A stretch of 64,000 bases of DNA from Paractinoplanes brasiliensis (GTDB taxonomy: Bacteria; Actinomycetota; Actinomycetes; Mycobacteriales; Micromonosporaceae), in assembly GCF_004362215.1 (NCBI RefSeq), contig NZ_SNWR01000001.1:4322001-4386000 (forward strand), read 5' to 3'. Every line of letters begins with the position of its first letter. Position 1 is the stretch's first letter. The notes beneath the pieces are model-generated. The model was not told the origin of the DNA and did not search any database. It saw only the letters and a program-made list of their open reading frames with translations. Positions 43,536 through 51,159 of the stretch are shown in pieces. A program made the position numbers and the translations under genes.

Positions 43536-44621
43536 GTGAGCCTCACCATCGGAATCGTCGGCCTGCCGAACGTCGGCAAGAGCACCCTTTTCAACGCCCT
43601 GACCAAGAACGACGTGCTCGCCGCGAACTACCCGTTCGCGACGATCGAGCCGAACGTCGGTGTGGTCGGGCTGCCCGACGAACGGCTGGAGCGGCTCGCC
43701 TCGCTCTTCGGCAGCGAAAAGATCATTCCGGCCCCGGTGAGTTTCGTCGACATCGCCGGCCTGGTCCGCGGCGCGTCCAAGGGCCAGGGCCGCGGCAATG
43801 CGTTCCTCGCCAACATCCGCGACGCCACGGCGATCTGCCAGGTCGTACGCGCGTTCTCCGACCCCAACGTGCTGCACGTCGACGGCAAGGTCTCACCCGC
43901 CGACGACATCGAGACCATCAACACCGAGCTGATCCTGGCCGACCTGCAGACGGTCGAAAAGGCGCTGCCCCGCCTGCAGAAGGAAGCCAAGCTCAAGAAG
44001 GACAAGGCCCCCGTCGTGGCCGCCGCCGAGGGCGCGTTCAAGGTCCTCAACGACGGCGTGACCCTGCACAAGGGCGCGGCCGCCGCCGGCGTCGACGTCT
44101 CCCTGCTGGGCGAGCTGCACCTGCTCACCACGAAGCCGTTCATCTACGTCTTCAACGTCGACGAGGACGAGCTGAACAACAACGCCTTCCTCGACGAGAT
44201 GCGCGCCCTGGTCGCCCCGGCCGAGGCCGTCTTCATGGACGCGAAGATCGAGTCCGAGCTGATCGATCTGCCGCCGGACGAGGCGCAGGAGCTGCTGGAG
44301 TCCACCGGCCAGACCGAGCCCGGCCTCGACCAGCTGATCCGGGTCGGCTTCAACACCCTGGGCCTGCAGACCTACCTGACCGCCGGCCCGAAGGAAGCAC
44401 GGGCCTGGGTGATCCCGGTCGGCGCCACCGCCCCCGAGGCCGCGGGCGTCATCCACAGCGACTTCCAGCGCGGCTTCATCAAGGCCGAAATCGTCTCCTT
44501 CGACGACCTGATGGCCGCCGGCTCCATGTCAGCCGCCAAGGCCGCCGGCAAGGTCCGCATGGAAGGCAAGGACTACACCATGAAAGACGGCGACGTCGTC
44601 GAATTCAGGTTCAACGTCTGA
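43536..44621 (+). CDS. ychF: Redox-regulated ATPase YchF (Obg/OLA1 family)
   Basis: The 361-residue protein has GIVGLPNVGKSTLFNAL (P-loop), FVDIAGLVRGASKGQG (G3) and the NVDE segment replacing the guanine-binding NKxD motif, as in ATP-binding YchF. The C-terminal TGS-like domain ends in MKDGDVVEFRFNV. It is a universal ribosome-associated ATPase. GTG 43536 lies 8 nt after TAGACT. Confidence 0.96.
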   Translation: MSLTIGIVGLPNVGKSTLFNALTKNDVLAANYPFATIEPNVGVVGLPDERLERLASLFGSEKIIPAPVSFVDIAGLVRGASKGQGRGNAFLANIRDATAICQVVRAFSDPNVLHVDGKVSPADDIETINTELILADLQTVEKALPRLQKEAKLKKDKAPVVAAAEGAFKVLNDGVTLHKGAAAAGVDVSLLGELHLLTTKPFIYVFNVDEDELNNNAFLDEMRALVAPAEAVFMDAKIESELIDLPPDEAQELLESTGQTEPGLDQLIRVGFNTLGLQTYLTAGPKEARAWVIPVGATAPEAAGVIHSDFQRGFIKAEIVSFDDLMAAGSMSAAKAAGKVRMEGKDYTMKDGDVVEFRFNV

Positions 44622-44752
44622 CGGAGTCTGCGCCCGGTCGGCTTTTGCGGCCGTCCCTCGACAGGATCCAGCCGTTTGGAACCGCGTGAGCGTGCCTTCT
44701 TCCGGCCGCCTAAGTGCCAGGGAGGGCATTGTCGTCAGGCGAATCCTTGGTA

Positions 44753-44764
44753 ATACCATGGTAT
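44753..44764. promoter_or_regulatory. Palindromic operator of the toxin-antitoxin pair
   Basis: ATACCATGGTAT is a perfect 12-bp palindrome. It overlaps a second inverted repeat (TGGTAATACCA) on its left. Its right end runs into TATGGT, which is 6 nt before the antitoxin ATG. Ribbon-helix-helix antitoxins usually bind such sites and repress their own operon. Confidence 0.75.
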
Positions 44765-44773
44765 GGTCGCCGT

Positions 44774-45013
44774 ATGGCCAAGACGAAGAAGGTCACGATC
44801 ACGCTACCGGTGGAACTGCTGGAGAGCATGAGATCGCATACCGACAACGTCTCCGGCTACCTCACCGAGCTGGCCGAGCGCGCCGAACGACGCAGGCTTT
44901 TGCGCGAGGAACTGGACCGCTACCAAGACGAGTTCGGCGCGTTCACTGACGACGAGATGGCTGAGGCCCAGGCGCTCCTGTACGGCGGCGAAGAAACAGG
45001 GCAGGCGGCGTGA
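44774..45013 (+). CDS. Antitoxin, ribbon-helix-helix (VapB-like)
   Basis: The 79-residue protein opens with AKTKKVTITLPVELLESMRSH, the beta-strand and first helix of a ribbon-helix-helix DNA-binding domain. A charged helical tail follows that would cover the toxin. ATG 44774 is 6 nt after TATGGT. Its stop overlaps the toxin start by 4 nt (GTGA). It should neutralise the downstream PIN toxin and repress the operon. Confidence 0.85.
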   Translation: MAKTKKVTITLPVELLESMRSHTDNVSGYLTELAERAERRRLLREELDRYQDEFGAFTDDEMAEAQALLYGGEETGQAA

Positions 45014-45405
45014 GCCTCGAGTCGCTGGTACTCGATTCGCAGGGCTTCTCAGGGTGGATCGTCCGGGATCGCAAGGTTCTCCGACTATTGGAACTGGCGG
45101 AGCGTGGCGGGGCTGACCTGGCCATGTCAGCCGCAACGATCATCGAGGTTTCCCACCCAGGCGTGGACAAGGCCAGGATGAGCTGGCTGTTGTCCCGGAT
45201 CCGGGTGGAGGCTGTCACCAAGGAGAGCGCCCGGCGCAGCGCGGGGCTGCTCAAAGCGGCGGGGTTGCACGGGCACAAGTTCGCCATCGACTCCATGGTC
45301 GCGGAGGTGGCGCTCCGGATGCCGTCGCCGGTCGCGGTTCTGACGTCGGACGTGGACGACATGGTCAAGTTATGTGGGCAAGGCGTGCGGATCGTCGCTC
45401 TCTGA
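45010..45405 (+). CDS. PIN-domain toxin (VapC-like ribonuclease)
   Basis: The 131-residue protein has the acidic PIN residues Asp9 (VLDS), Glu46 (IIEVSH), Asp94 (AIDSMVAE) and Asp114/116 (TSDVDD). VapC enzymes cut tRNA or rRNA when freed from antitoxin. The GTG start overlaps the antitoxin stop, so the pair is translationally coupled. A stem-loop follows the gene. The target RNA is unknown. Confidence 0.87.
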   Translation: MSLESLVLDSQGFSGWIVRDRKVLRLLELAERGGADLAMSAATIIEVSHPGVDKARMSWLLSRIRVEAVTKESARRSAGLLKAAGLHGHKFAIDSMVAEVALRMPSPVAVLTSDVDDMVKLCGQGVRIVAL

Positions 45406-45407
45406 GG

Positions 45408-45436
45408 GCCCTCGATTCGCGTTCGGGGTCGAGGGC
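45408..45436. terminator. Stem-loop between the toxin gene and convergent GNAT gene
   Basis: GCCCTCGA and TCGAGGGC form an 8-bp stem with a 13-nt loop, 3 bp after the toxin stop and 14 bp before the GNAT stop on the other strand. It probably ends both transcripts. Confidence 0.65.
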
Positions 45437-45449
45437 TGCAGGCCATAAC

Positions 45450-45899
45450 TCAGAGGGTGCGTTCGTAGCAGACGGAGACTGTTGAGCCGATGTAGTGGCC
45501 GTACAGGGGGATCTGTTTGTAGCCCTCGCGCTCGTAGAAGCGGATCGCGTCCGGCTGGGCGGTTCCGGTTTCGAGGCGCACGGTTGTCCAGCCCCGGGTC
45601 AGGGCGGCGGCTTCCAGGGCGCGCAGGATGGCCGTGGCCACCCCCGTGCCGCGGGACGGCGGGGTGACGTACATGCGCTTGATCTCGACGCTCGTCGGGG
45701 ACAGTTGCCGCAAGGCGCCGCAGCCCACGGGCCGGCCGTCGGCGAGGGCGATCAGGAACAGGTCGATGTCGGTGGCCGATGGGAGCGGGCCGGGTTCGTG
45801 GTCGTCGGAGCCGTAGCGCAGGTCCAGTTCGGCGCGCTGGGCGAGGCGTAGTTCGACGCCGGCGGGGTCGTCCCAGGGGCGTTCCTCAATAGTGATCAT
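45450..45899 (-). CDS. GNAT family N-acetyltransferase
   Basis: The 149-residue enzyme has the acetyl-CoA motif VTPPSRGTGVATAILRALE (R-x-x-G-x-G/A), the preceding strand VEIKRMYV and the terminal FYEREGYKQIPLYG. The substrate is unknown. ATG 45899 has GGAGG four nt upstream. It is divergent from a TetR gene with a 27-bp palindrome between them, so it is probably the regulated target. Confidence 0.92.
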   Translation of the reverse strand: MITIEERPWDDPAGVELRLAQRAELDLRYGSDDHEPGPLPSATDIDLFLIALADGRPVGCGALRQLSPTSVEIKRMYVTPPSRGTGVATAILRALEAAALTRGWTTVRLETGTAQPDAIRFYEREGYKQIPLYGHYIGSTVSVCYERTL

Positions 45900-45913
45900 C
45901 GGCCCTCCTGAAA

Positions 45914-45940
45914 TAACAGGCGTTACGGTAACGCCTGTTA
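45914..45940. promoter_or_regulatory. Perfect 27-bp palindromic operator between GNAT and TetR genes
   Basis: Each arm is 13 bp (TAACAGGCGTTAC with GTAACGCCTGTTA) around a single central G, with no mismatch. It lies in the 52-bp gap of the divergent pair and touches the TACGCT box (45939-45944) of the TetR gene. Length and symmetry fit a TetR-family dimer pair. It likely controls both genes. Confidence 0.88.
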
Positions 45941-45951
45941 CGCTACTATGC

Positions 45952-46542
45952 ATGTCACGGACGGCGGATCGGCCGGCTCAAGGGGAGGCACTGTCCCGCG
46001 CGGTCTGGGATGTGCTCGCTCATCAGGGGCTGGAGAAATTGACCGTACGGGCGGTGGCCGCGGCCGCCGGATGCACGACCGGGCTGGTCATGCACCGTTT
46101 CCCCAACCGGCGCGCGTTGCTGCTGCATGCCCGCGAGCTGCTGCACGAGAAGAGCCGGCTGCGGGTCGAGGCGCTCGAGGCCGGAGCCGAGACACCCCGG
46201 GAAGCCTTGCGGGCCGTCCTGCGTCAGGGGCTCGCGACCGACGCCGAGACGGTGACCGAGAGTGTGGTCTGGGTGGGCTTCCTGGCCGCCGCGGTGTCCG
46301 ACGACGAACTCATCGCGATGCACCGGCGCAACAACCGGTCGTGGCGCGAGCGGGTCGAACGGCTGGTCGCGGAGGCCGCCCCGGAGTGGCCGCAGCAGAG
46401 GGTCAGGTCGGTCGCGCTGGGGTTGATCACGATGGCCGAGGGCGCTGCCGCGTTCGCTGCCGCCGACCCCGAGAGCTACCCGGCGGCGGATCAGGAACGC
46501 ATGCTGGAGACGGCCCTCACGGCGTACGGGCTGGGGTCCTAG
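45952..46542 (+). CDS. TetR family transcriptional regulator
   Basis: The 196-residue protein has an N-terminal HTH (VWDVLAHQGLEKLTVRAVAAAAGCTTGLVMHRFPNRRALL) and an all-helical ligand domain. ATG 45952 is 7 nt after TACGCT. The 27-bp palindrome just upstream is its probable operator, shared with the divergent GNAT gene. The last 4 nt overlap the convergent MarR gene. Confidence 0.92.
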   Translation: MSRTADRPAQGEALSRAVWDVLAHQGLEKLTVRAVAAAAGCTTGLVMHRFPNRRALLLHARELLHEKSRLRVEALEAGAETPREALRAVLRQGLATDAETVTESVVWVGFLAAAVSDDELIAMHRRNNRSWRERVERLVAEAAPEWPQQRVRSVALGLITMAEGAAAFAAADPESYPAADQERMLETALTAYGLGS

Positions 46543-47018
46543 GCGTCTCCGGCGATCTTGCCGAGGGTCTTGGCCAGCGCCTCGAGGTCCAGGTCGCCCA
46601 GGTGATCGAAGATGTGCCGGCGCACACTGCGCAGGTGGGTGGGCCATGCCTCACGCAAGCGGTCCAGGCCCTTGTCGGTCAGCACGGCGTTCCAGCCGCG
46701 GGCGTCCTCGTCGCACTTGACGCGTTTCATGAAACCGGACGATTCGAGCTTGGCGGCCAGCCGGGTCATGCCGCTGAGGGACATGTCGCAGGCCTGCGCG
46801 AGCTCGCTCATCCGCATGCGCCGGTGCGGCGACTCGGACAGGTGGCGCAGCACGCTGTATTCGCTGAGCGACATGCGCTGCTCGGCCTCCAGGTCCGCGT
46901 TCATGGCGCGGGGCAGCACCAGCAGGATCCGGCCGAACGCCCGCATGACCGCCTCTTCGCCGGGCGAGAGCGCGGTGAGGCCCGGCGGCAGGGTCGGATG
47001 GGGTGATGTGGCGGACAT
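46539..47018 (-). CDS. MarR family transcriptional regulator
   Basis: The 159-residue protein has the MarR winged helix: MSLSEYSVLRHLSESPHRRMRMSELAQ, the recognition helix SLSGMTRLAAKLESSG, and the wing KRVKCDEDARGWNAVLTDKG. ATG 47018 is 7 nt after TACGAT. A palindrome (47052-47067) in the gap to the divergent FMN reductase is the likely operator. The frame stays open far upstream only through codon bias. Confidence 0.92.
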   Translation of the reverse strand: MSATSPHPTLPPGLTALSPGEEAVMRAFGRILLVLPRAMNADLEAEQRMSLSEYSVLRHLSESPHRRMRMSELAQACDMSLSGMTRLAAKLESSGFMKRVKCDEDARGWNAVLTDKGLDRLREAWPTHLRSVRRHIFDHLGDLDLEALAKTLGKIAGDA

Positions 47019-47051
47019 GACGTTGATCGTAGGCGGCCCGAGGCGGAATAG

Positions 47052-47067
47052 TTGCTTGACGAAGCAA
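47052..47067. promoter_or_regulatory. MarR-type operator palindrome
   Basis: TTGCTT-N4-AAGCAA is a perfect 16-bp inverted repeat in the 93-bp divergent gap. It is near -35 distance from the MarR TACGAT box, so binding would block its promoter and probably that of the FMN reductase. Confidence 0.75.
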
Positions 47068-47111
47068 GTTAGAGGGCAACGACACAGGCATCGTTCAAGA
47101 GAGCAGACGAC

Positions 47112-47675
47112 ATGACCAAGATCGGAATCATCCTCGGCAGCACCCGTCCGGGCCGCAACGGCGAGGCCGTGGCCAAGTGGGTCTACGACGTGGCCGCCAA
47201 GCGCACCGACGCCGAGTTCGAGCTGGTCGACCTCCTCGACTACAACCTGCCCCACCTCGACGAGGCGATTCCGCCGTCGCTGGGCCAGTACAGCCAGCCG
47301 CACACCATCGAGTGGGCCAAGAAGATCGACTCGTTCGACGGCTTCATCTTCGTCACCCCGGAGTACAACCACTCCACGTCGGGCGCGCTCAAGAACGCGA
47401 TCGACTTCCTCTTCAAGGAGTGGAACAACAAGGCTGCCGGCTTCGTCGGCTACGGCGCGGTCGGCGGCGCCCGCGCCGTCGAGCACCTGCGGCTGATCGC
47501 CGGCGAGCTCATGCTGGCCGACGTGCGGGCACAGGTCCTCCTGTCGCTCGCGACCGACTTCGAGAACTACAGCACCTTCCTGCCGAGCGAGCGCCAGGAG
47601 CAGGCCCTCGCCACCGTTCTCGACCAGACGGTGGCGTGGAGCAAGGCGCTCGAGACGGTCCGCAAGCCCGCCTGA
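47112..47675 (+). CDS. NADPH-dependent FMN reductase / quinone reductase family protein
   Basis: The 187-residue flavodoxin-like enzyme has IGIILGSTRPGRNGEAVAKW (FMN phosphate loop) and FVTPEYNHSTSGALKNAID (isoalloxazine contact), typical of NADPH-FMN reductases. It reduces flavin or quinones. The divergent MarR gene and the shared palindrome suggest induction by an electrophile or quinone, which is inference. A strong terminator follows. Confidence 0.93.
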   Translation: MTKIGIILGSTRPGRNGEAVAKWVYDVAAKRTDAEFELVDLLDYNLPHLDEAIPPSLGQYSQPHTIEWAKKIDSFDGFIFVTPEYNHSTSGALKNAIDFLFKEWNNKAAGFVGYGAVGGARAVEHLRLIAGELMLADVRAQVLLSLATDFENYSTFLPSERQEQALATVLDQTVAWSKALETVRKPA

Positions 47676-47727
47676 GCAAAGCGGCAAAGGTAACGCAAGA
47701 CCGCTCGAAAAGGGCGTAATGCACAAA

Positions 47728-47760
47728 CGGCCCCCGGAGATGCTTGCATCCCGGGGGCCG
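47728..47760 (+). terminator. Strong stem-loop after the FMN reductase gene
   Basis: CGGCCCCCGG-A-GATGC pairs with GCATCCCGGGGGCCG, giving about 15 pairs with one mismatch and a very short loop. It lies 52 bp after the stop and 17 bp before the G5 gene start, so it separates the two units. Confidence 0.85.
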
Positions 47761-47777
47761 CGGCGCACAATGCTTGA

Positions 47778-48854
47778 GTGCAAAACCAGACAACTAGTGA
47801 CTCTCTTCAGCAATTGCTCGAAATGCCACGAAAGTCTTGGTGGGCCAGGCTGCCGTTCGGCGTACGGATGACGGCCGGCACCAGTGCCCTGCTCATCGCG
47901 ATCGGCGGCGGCGTGGCCGGGATCGCCGCCCTGACCTCGGACGGCTCCGACGCGCCCCGCATCGTGACCGCCGTCGGCCAGGCCGCCGACACGGGCGCGG
48001 GAACCGAGGCCGGGGCCGAGCCCGCGGCCCTGCCCTCGACCGGCTCGGGAACGAACCCGGCCGCTCCGGGAATGGAGCCGGCCGTACCGGGGATGGAGCC
48101 GGCCGTACCGGGGATGGAGCCGGCCGTACCGGGGATGGAGCCGGCCGTACCGGGGATGGAACCGCCGGGCCCACGGACGAAGCGGGCCGCTCCCGGGATG
48201 GAACCGGTGGCCGCGCCGTACGGGGGCGCCAAACGGGCCGCCACGATCCCCCGCGGCGCTGACAAGGCCGACCGTACGGGCGCCCGCGAGCCCCGCACGC
48301 ACCAGCCCGCCGCCGAGTCCCCGGCCTACCCGCCCGCGCCGAGCGCGGCCCGGCCGCCCGCGGGGCCCACGACCCCGGGACAGCCCGGGATCACCACCCG
48401 CACCGAGTACGAGAAGCGCGAGGTGCCGTTCCAGACGAAGTTCGTCCGTGACCCGACGCTGCCCCGCGGCGCCAAGAAGGTGCAGTCCGCGGGCGTGGCC
48501 GGCGAGGAGACCCTGCGCTACCTGGTGACCCTGAACGACGGGCGCGAGATCGACCGCGAGCTGGTCGACATCACCGTCACCCGTCAGCCGCAGCACCGCG
48601 TGATCGCGTTCGGCTCCCGCCGCGGCTTCGACCGTCCCCGCGGTTACCGCTGCGAGGGCAAGAGCCTCGCCCTTTGCGTGCCGCTCGGCCGCAAGGCGTG
48701 CCCGCAACCGGAGCCCGAGGAGAGCGCGGCCGCTCTCGGTGGATCGATCACCGTGCTCGACCAGGACATCGAGCTGATCGACGGCGAGGCCGTGGATGAG
48801 CTTCCGCAAATGCATTGCGCGCCGAAGGAGCCGGTCGCAGACTCACGCGGGTGA
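47778..48854 (+). CDS. Membrane-anchored G5-domain protein with heptapeptide repeats
   Basis: The 358-residue protein has one TM helix near residue 30-52 (MTAGTSALLIAIGGGVAGIAAL) and a Pro/Ala/Gly linker. Four PAVPGME heptads (21-bp DNA repeats, about 48074-48160) follow. A G5 domain comes next, from YEKREVPFQTKFVRDPTLPRG to about VITVTRQ-type strands and VIAFGSRR. A Cys-rich end closes the protein. G5 domains bind extracellular sugars. GTG 47778 follows a CACAAT box by 6 nt. The stop overlaps the methyltransferase start. Confidence 0.85.
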   Translation: MQNQTTSDSLQQLLEMPRKSWWARLPFGVRMTAGTSALLIAIGGGVAGIAALTSDGSDAPRIVTAVGQAADTGAGTEAGAEPAALPSTGSGTNPAAPGMEPAVPGMEPAVPGMEPAVPGMEPAVPGMEPPGPRTKRAAPGMEPVAAPYGGAKRAATIPRGADKADRTGAREPRTHQPAAESPAYPPAPSAARPPAGPTTPGQPGITTRTEYEKREVPFQTKFVRDPTLPRGAKKVQSAGVAGEETLRYLVTLNDGREIDRELVDITVTRQPQHRVIAFGSRRGFDRPRGYRCEGKSLALCVPLGRKACPQPEPEESAAALGGSITVLDQDIELIDGEAVDELPQMHCAPKEPVADSRG

Positions 48855-49579
48855 ACGACTTCGACGCTCTGCTCGACGAGGCCGCGGCCGTCCCGCTCGA
48901 CGGCTGGGATTTCGCCTGGTTCGACGGCCGGGCGACCGAGCAGAGGCCGTCCTGGGGGTACGCCGACCTGGTCGCCGAGCGGCTCACCCACGCCGTCCGC
49001 GCGCTCGACGTGCAGACCGGCGGGGGCGAGGTCTTCTCGTACGCGATCAAGAAAGCCCGCGCCACGGGGCTGCTCGTGGCCACCGAGGCCTGGATGCCGC
49101 AGGTCGCTCGGGCGAAGGTCCCCCATGTGATCGCCGCGGACGGGCTGCCCTTCCGTGATGGCGTGTTCGACCTGGTGGTGAGCCGGCACCCGGTGAACAC
49201 CCAGTGGGCCGAGACGGCGCGAATCCTCTCGCCCGGCGGCATCTTCCTGTCGCAGCAGATCGGCGCGGGCAGCAATCGTGAACTGTCCGAGGCGATGCTG
49301 GGCCCGTTGCCGCCGCCCGGCCGGCAGCGCCCTGAGCAGATCGCGGCCGCCGCCGAGGCCGCCGGACTGCAGGTCGTCCAGCTGAAGAGCGAGCGTCTGC
49401 GCCTGGAGTTCTACGACATCGCCGCCGTGGCCCACTTCCTGCGCAAGGTCGTCTGGACCGTTCCCGGTTTCACGATCGGGAAATACCGGGACAGGTTGCG
49501 CGACGTGCACGAGGAGATCACCGTGAAAGGCATGTTCGTCTCGTACGCGGCACGTGTCCTGGTCGAGGCCCGCAAGTGA
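48851..49579 (+). CDS. SAM-dependent methyltransferase, class I
   Basis: The 242-residue protein keeps the class I order: a Gly-rich motif I (VQTGGGEVFS), VATEAWMPQVARAK as motif II, AADGLPFRDGVFDLVVSRH (motif IV region) and a post-motif ILSPGGIFLSQQIG. Substrate is unknown. GTG 48851 overlaps the previous stop by 4 nt, and its own stop overlaps the next start by 4 nt, so the three genes are co-translated. Confidence 0.9.
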   Translation: MNDFDALLDEAAAVPLDGWDFAWFDGRATEQRPSWGYADLVAERLTHAVRALDVQTGGGEVFSYAIKKARATGLLVATEAWMPQVARAKVPHVIAADGLPFRDGVFDLVVSRHPVNTQWAETARILSPGGIFLSQQIGAGSNRELSEAMLGPLPPPGRQRPEQIAAAAEAAGLQVVQLKSERLRLEFYDIAAVAHFLRKVVWTVPGFTIGKYRDRLRDVHEEITVKGMFVSYAARVLVEARK

Positions 49580-50409
49580 GCCTGAACGACACGCGTCTGG
49601 CGGGGATAGCAGCCGAGGTCGCGCGCGTTCCCGGCGTGGTGGGCGTCGTGCTGGGTGGCAGCCGGGCCCGGGGCACGCACACCGCCGACTCCGACACCGA
49701 CCTGGGCGTCTACTACCGCCGGCCGCTCGACGTCAACCGGCTGGGCCAGGTCGCGCGGGCCCTCGCCGGTGAATCCGCGCAGGTCACCGAGCCCGGCGGG
49801 TGGGGGCCGTGGGTCGACGGCGGAGGGTGGCTCACGGTCGACGGCGGCGCGCTCGACCTCATCTATCGAGACCTTGACCGCGTACGGGGGGTTGTCGCCG
49901 ACGCCGAGCAGGGCCGTTACGCGTTCCACGAGCAGGCCGGTCACCCTCTCGGGTTCGCGGATCACGCGTACGCCGGGGAACTTGCTCTTTGTCAGATCCT
50001 GGCCGACCCGACCGGCGAGCTGACCCGGATGCGCGACGAGTTGCAGAGCTTCCCCGCCCCGCTGTCGCACGCACTGGTGGCCGGTCTGTGGGAGGCCGAC
50101 TTCCTCGTCGCGCTGGCCCGCAAGGGCATCGGGCGCACCGACACCGCGTTCGTCGCGGGCTGCCTGTTCCGGCTGGTCGGGGTGTGCACGCACGCCCTGC
50201 ACGGCGCGGCCGGCCGCTGGCTGATCAATGAGAAGGGCGCGGTGGCGGCGACAGCCGGACTGCCCGGCGCGCCGGAGCGTTTCGCCGAGCGGGTCGACCA
50301 GGCGTTCGCGGCGCTCGAGGGCGATCCGCTGCGGCTGCGCCTGGCCGTCGACATCGCGGCCGACCTGGTGCTGGACACCGCCGACGCGTGCACGCTGATG
50401 CTCCGGTGA
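49576..50409 (+). CDS. Nucleotidyltransferase-domain protein
   Basis: The 277-residue protein has the DNA polymerase beta-type signature GVVLGGSRARGTHTADSDTDLGVYY, with the GGS and DxD metal ligands, then a helical C-terminal half. Family members add nucleotides to antibiotics, RNA or proteins. GTG 49576 overlaps the methyltransferase stop. Its stop is inside a 20-21-bp repeat array. Confidence 0.88.
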   Translation: MSLNDTRLAGIAAEVARVPGVVGVVLGGSRARGTHTADSDTDLGVYYRRPLDVNRLGQVARALAGESAQVTEPGGWGPWVDGGGWLTVDGGALDLIYRDLDRVRGVVADAEQGRYAFHEQAGHPLGFADHAYAGELALCQILADPTGELTRMRDELQSFPAPLSHALVAGLWEADFLVALARKGIGRTDTAFVAGCLFRLVGVCTHALHGAAGRWLINEKGAVAATAGLPGAPERFAERVDQAFAALEGDPLRLRLAVDIAADLVLDTADACTLMLR

Positions 50410-50460
50410 CCTATACGACTGCTCCGGTGCCGCTGTGACTGCTCCGGTGCCCGCTACGAC
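50399..50460. repeat. Three 20-21-bp units bridging two convergent stop codons
   Basis: TGCTCCGGTG begins units at 50399, 50420 and 50440, and each ends in CGAC or GAC. The first carries the TGA of the nucleotidyltransferase gene. The last covers the TAG of the convergent PH-domain gene. Confidence 0.85.
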
Positions 50461-50816
50461 GCGTAGTGCAGGATCACGTTGTGCACGTGGTGCGTCTTTT
50501 CCGAGCCGCGGAACTCCACCTCGTAGACGTGGGTGCCGACGGTGAGCGCGATCGTGCCGGTGGAGAAGAACTGCCCGGCCCAGCTCTTGTTGCTCACCAC
50601 GCTGACGCTGCTGATCTTCGAGTACGGGATGCTGGTGAGCGCGACCCGCTTCCCGACGAATGACTTGTCCTGAATGATGACGCGGCGGTTGGTGAGCCCG
50701 ATGAAGCCGGTGCCGACCCCGACCGCGTCGTAGACAGCGATGATCTGTTCGCCGTCGAGCAAGCCGCTCTCGATCTGCTGGAGCTGGCCCTTGTTGTCGT
50801 AGATGACTTCGCTCAT
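50454..50816 (-). CDS. PH-domain-like protein
   Basis: The 120-residue protein is almost wholly a bacterial PH-like fold: EQIIAVYDAVGVGTGFIGLTNRRVIIQDKSF, then TSIPYSKISSVSVVS and strands to HHVHNVILHYAS. No TM segment is seen. ATG 50816 gives the usual length; the longer frame to 50939 has an unlikely basic extension. Function is unknown. Confidence 0.83.
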   Translation of the reverse strand: MSEVIYDNKGQLQQIESGLLDGEQIIAVYDAVGVGTGFIGLTNRRVIIQDKSFVGKRVALTSIPYSKISSVSVVSNKSWAGQFFSTGTIALTVGTHVYEVEFRGSEKTHHVHNVILHYAS

Positions 50817-50832
50817 GGGCCGAGGGTAGCGA

Positions 50833-51159
50833 TCAAGGGCTATGTGAGCCCTGGGGAGCCGTGACCGTACGATAGAAATCCTCGATCCGAGCGGCGAGAG
50901 TGACCTCACCGTCCGTGATGGCGTCGCCGTCACGATCACCCAAACAGATCTGAGTGTGACCGTCGGTTCGCCGGATGGAGGGGCGTATGCGCAGTGTGTC
51001 CGCCGCCACCTTGATCCGTTCCGTCAATGCGGCATGCTGACTGTCGTCGCACACCAGTTCGCGCTTGAGCTGGACCCCGTCACGCTCCCAGCCGCTGAGC
51101 AGCGTCAGCGCGTCGCTGAGGTAGTCGGAAGTCTTGACCCGCTGTCTTCTGGCCCGCAT
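50833..51159 (-). CDS. Pterin-4a-carbinolamine dehydratase-like protein
   Basis: The 108-residue protein follows the dehydratase pattern: LSDALTLLSGWERDGVQLKREL, a helix, then RPSIRRTDGHTQICLGDRDGDAITDGEVTLAARIEDFYR. The usual His-His/Trp-His-x-Pro active-site cluster is not seen; RIRPS is in its place, so it may be inactive or have a new role. Its stop is 16 bp upstream of the PH gene start, so the two are probably co-transcribed. Confidence 0.65.
   Translation of the reverse strand: MRARRQRVKTSDYLSDALTLLSGWERDGVQLKRELVCDDSQHAALTERIKVAADTLRIRPSIRRTDGHTQICLGDRDGDAITDGEVTLAARIEDFYRTVTAPQGSHSP

Noticed and set aside
48070..48165. The 21-bp repeats as a separate regulatory element
   Set aside because: They are in frame and encode PAVPGME heptads inside the G5 protein linker, so they are explained as coding repeats.
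46539..48815. A 758-codon minus-strand frame
   Set aside because: Only its last 159 codons are the MarR gene. The rest is antisense to the FMN reductase and G5 genes.
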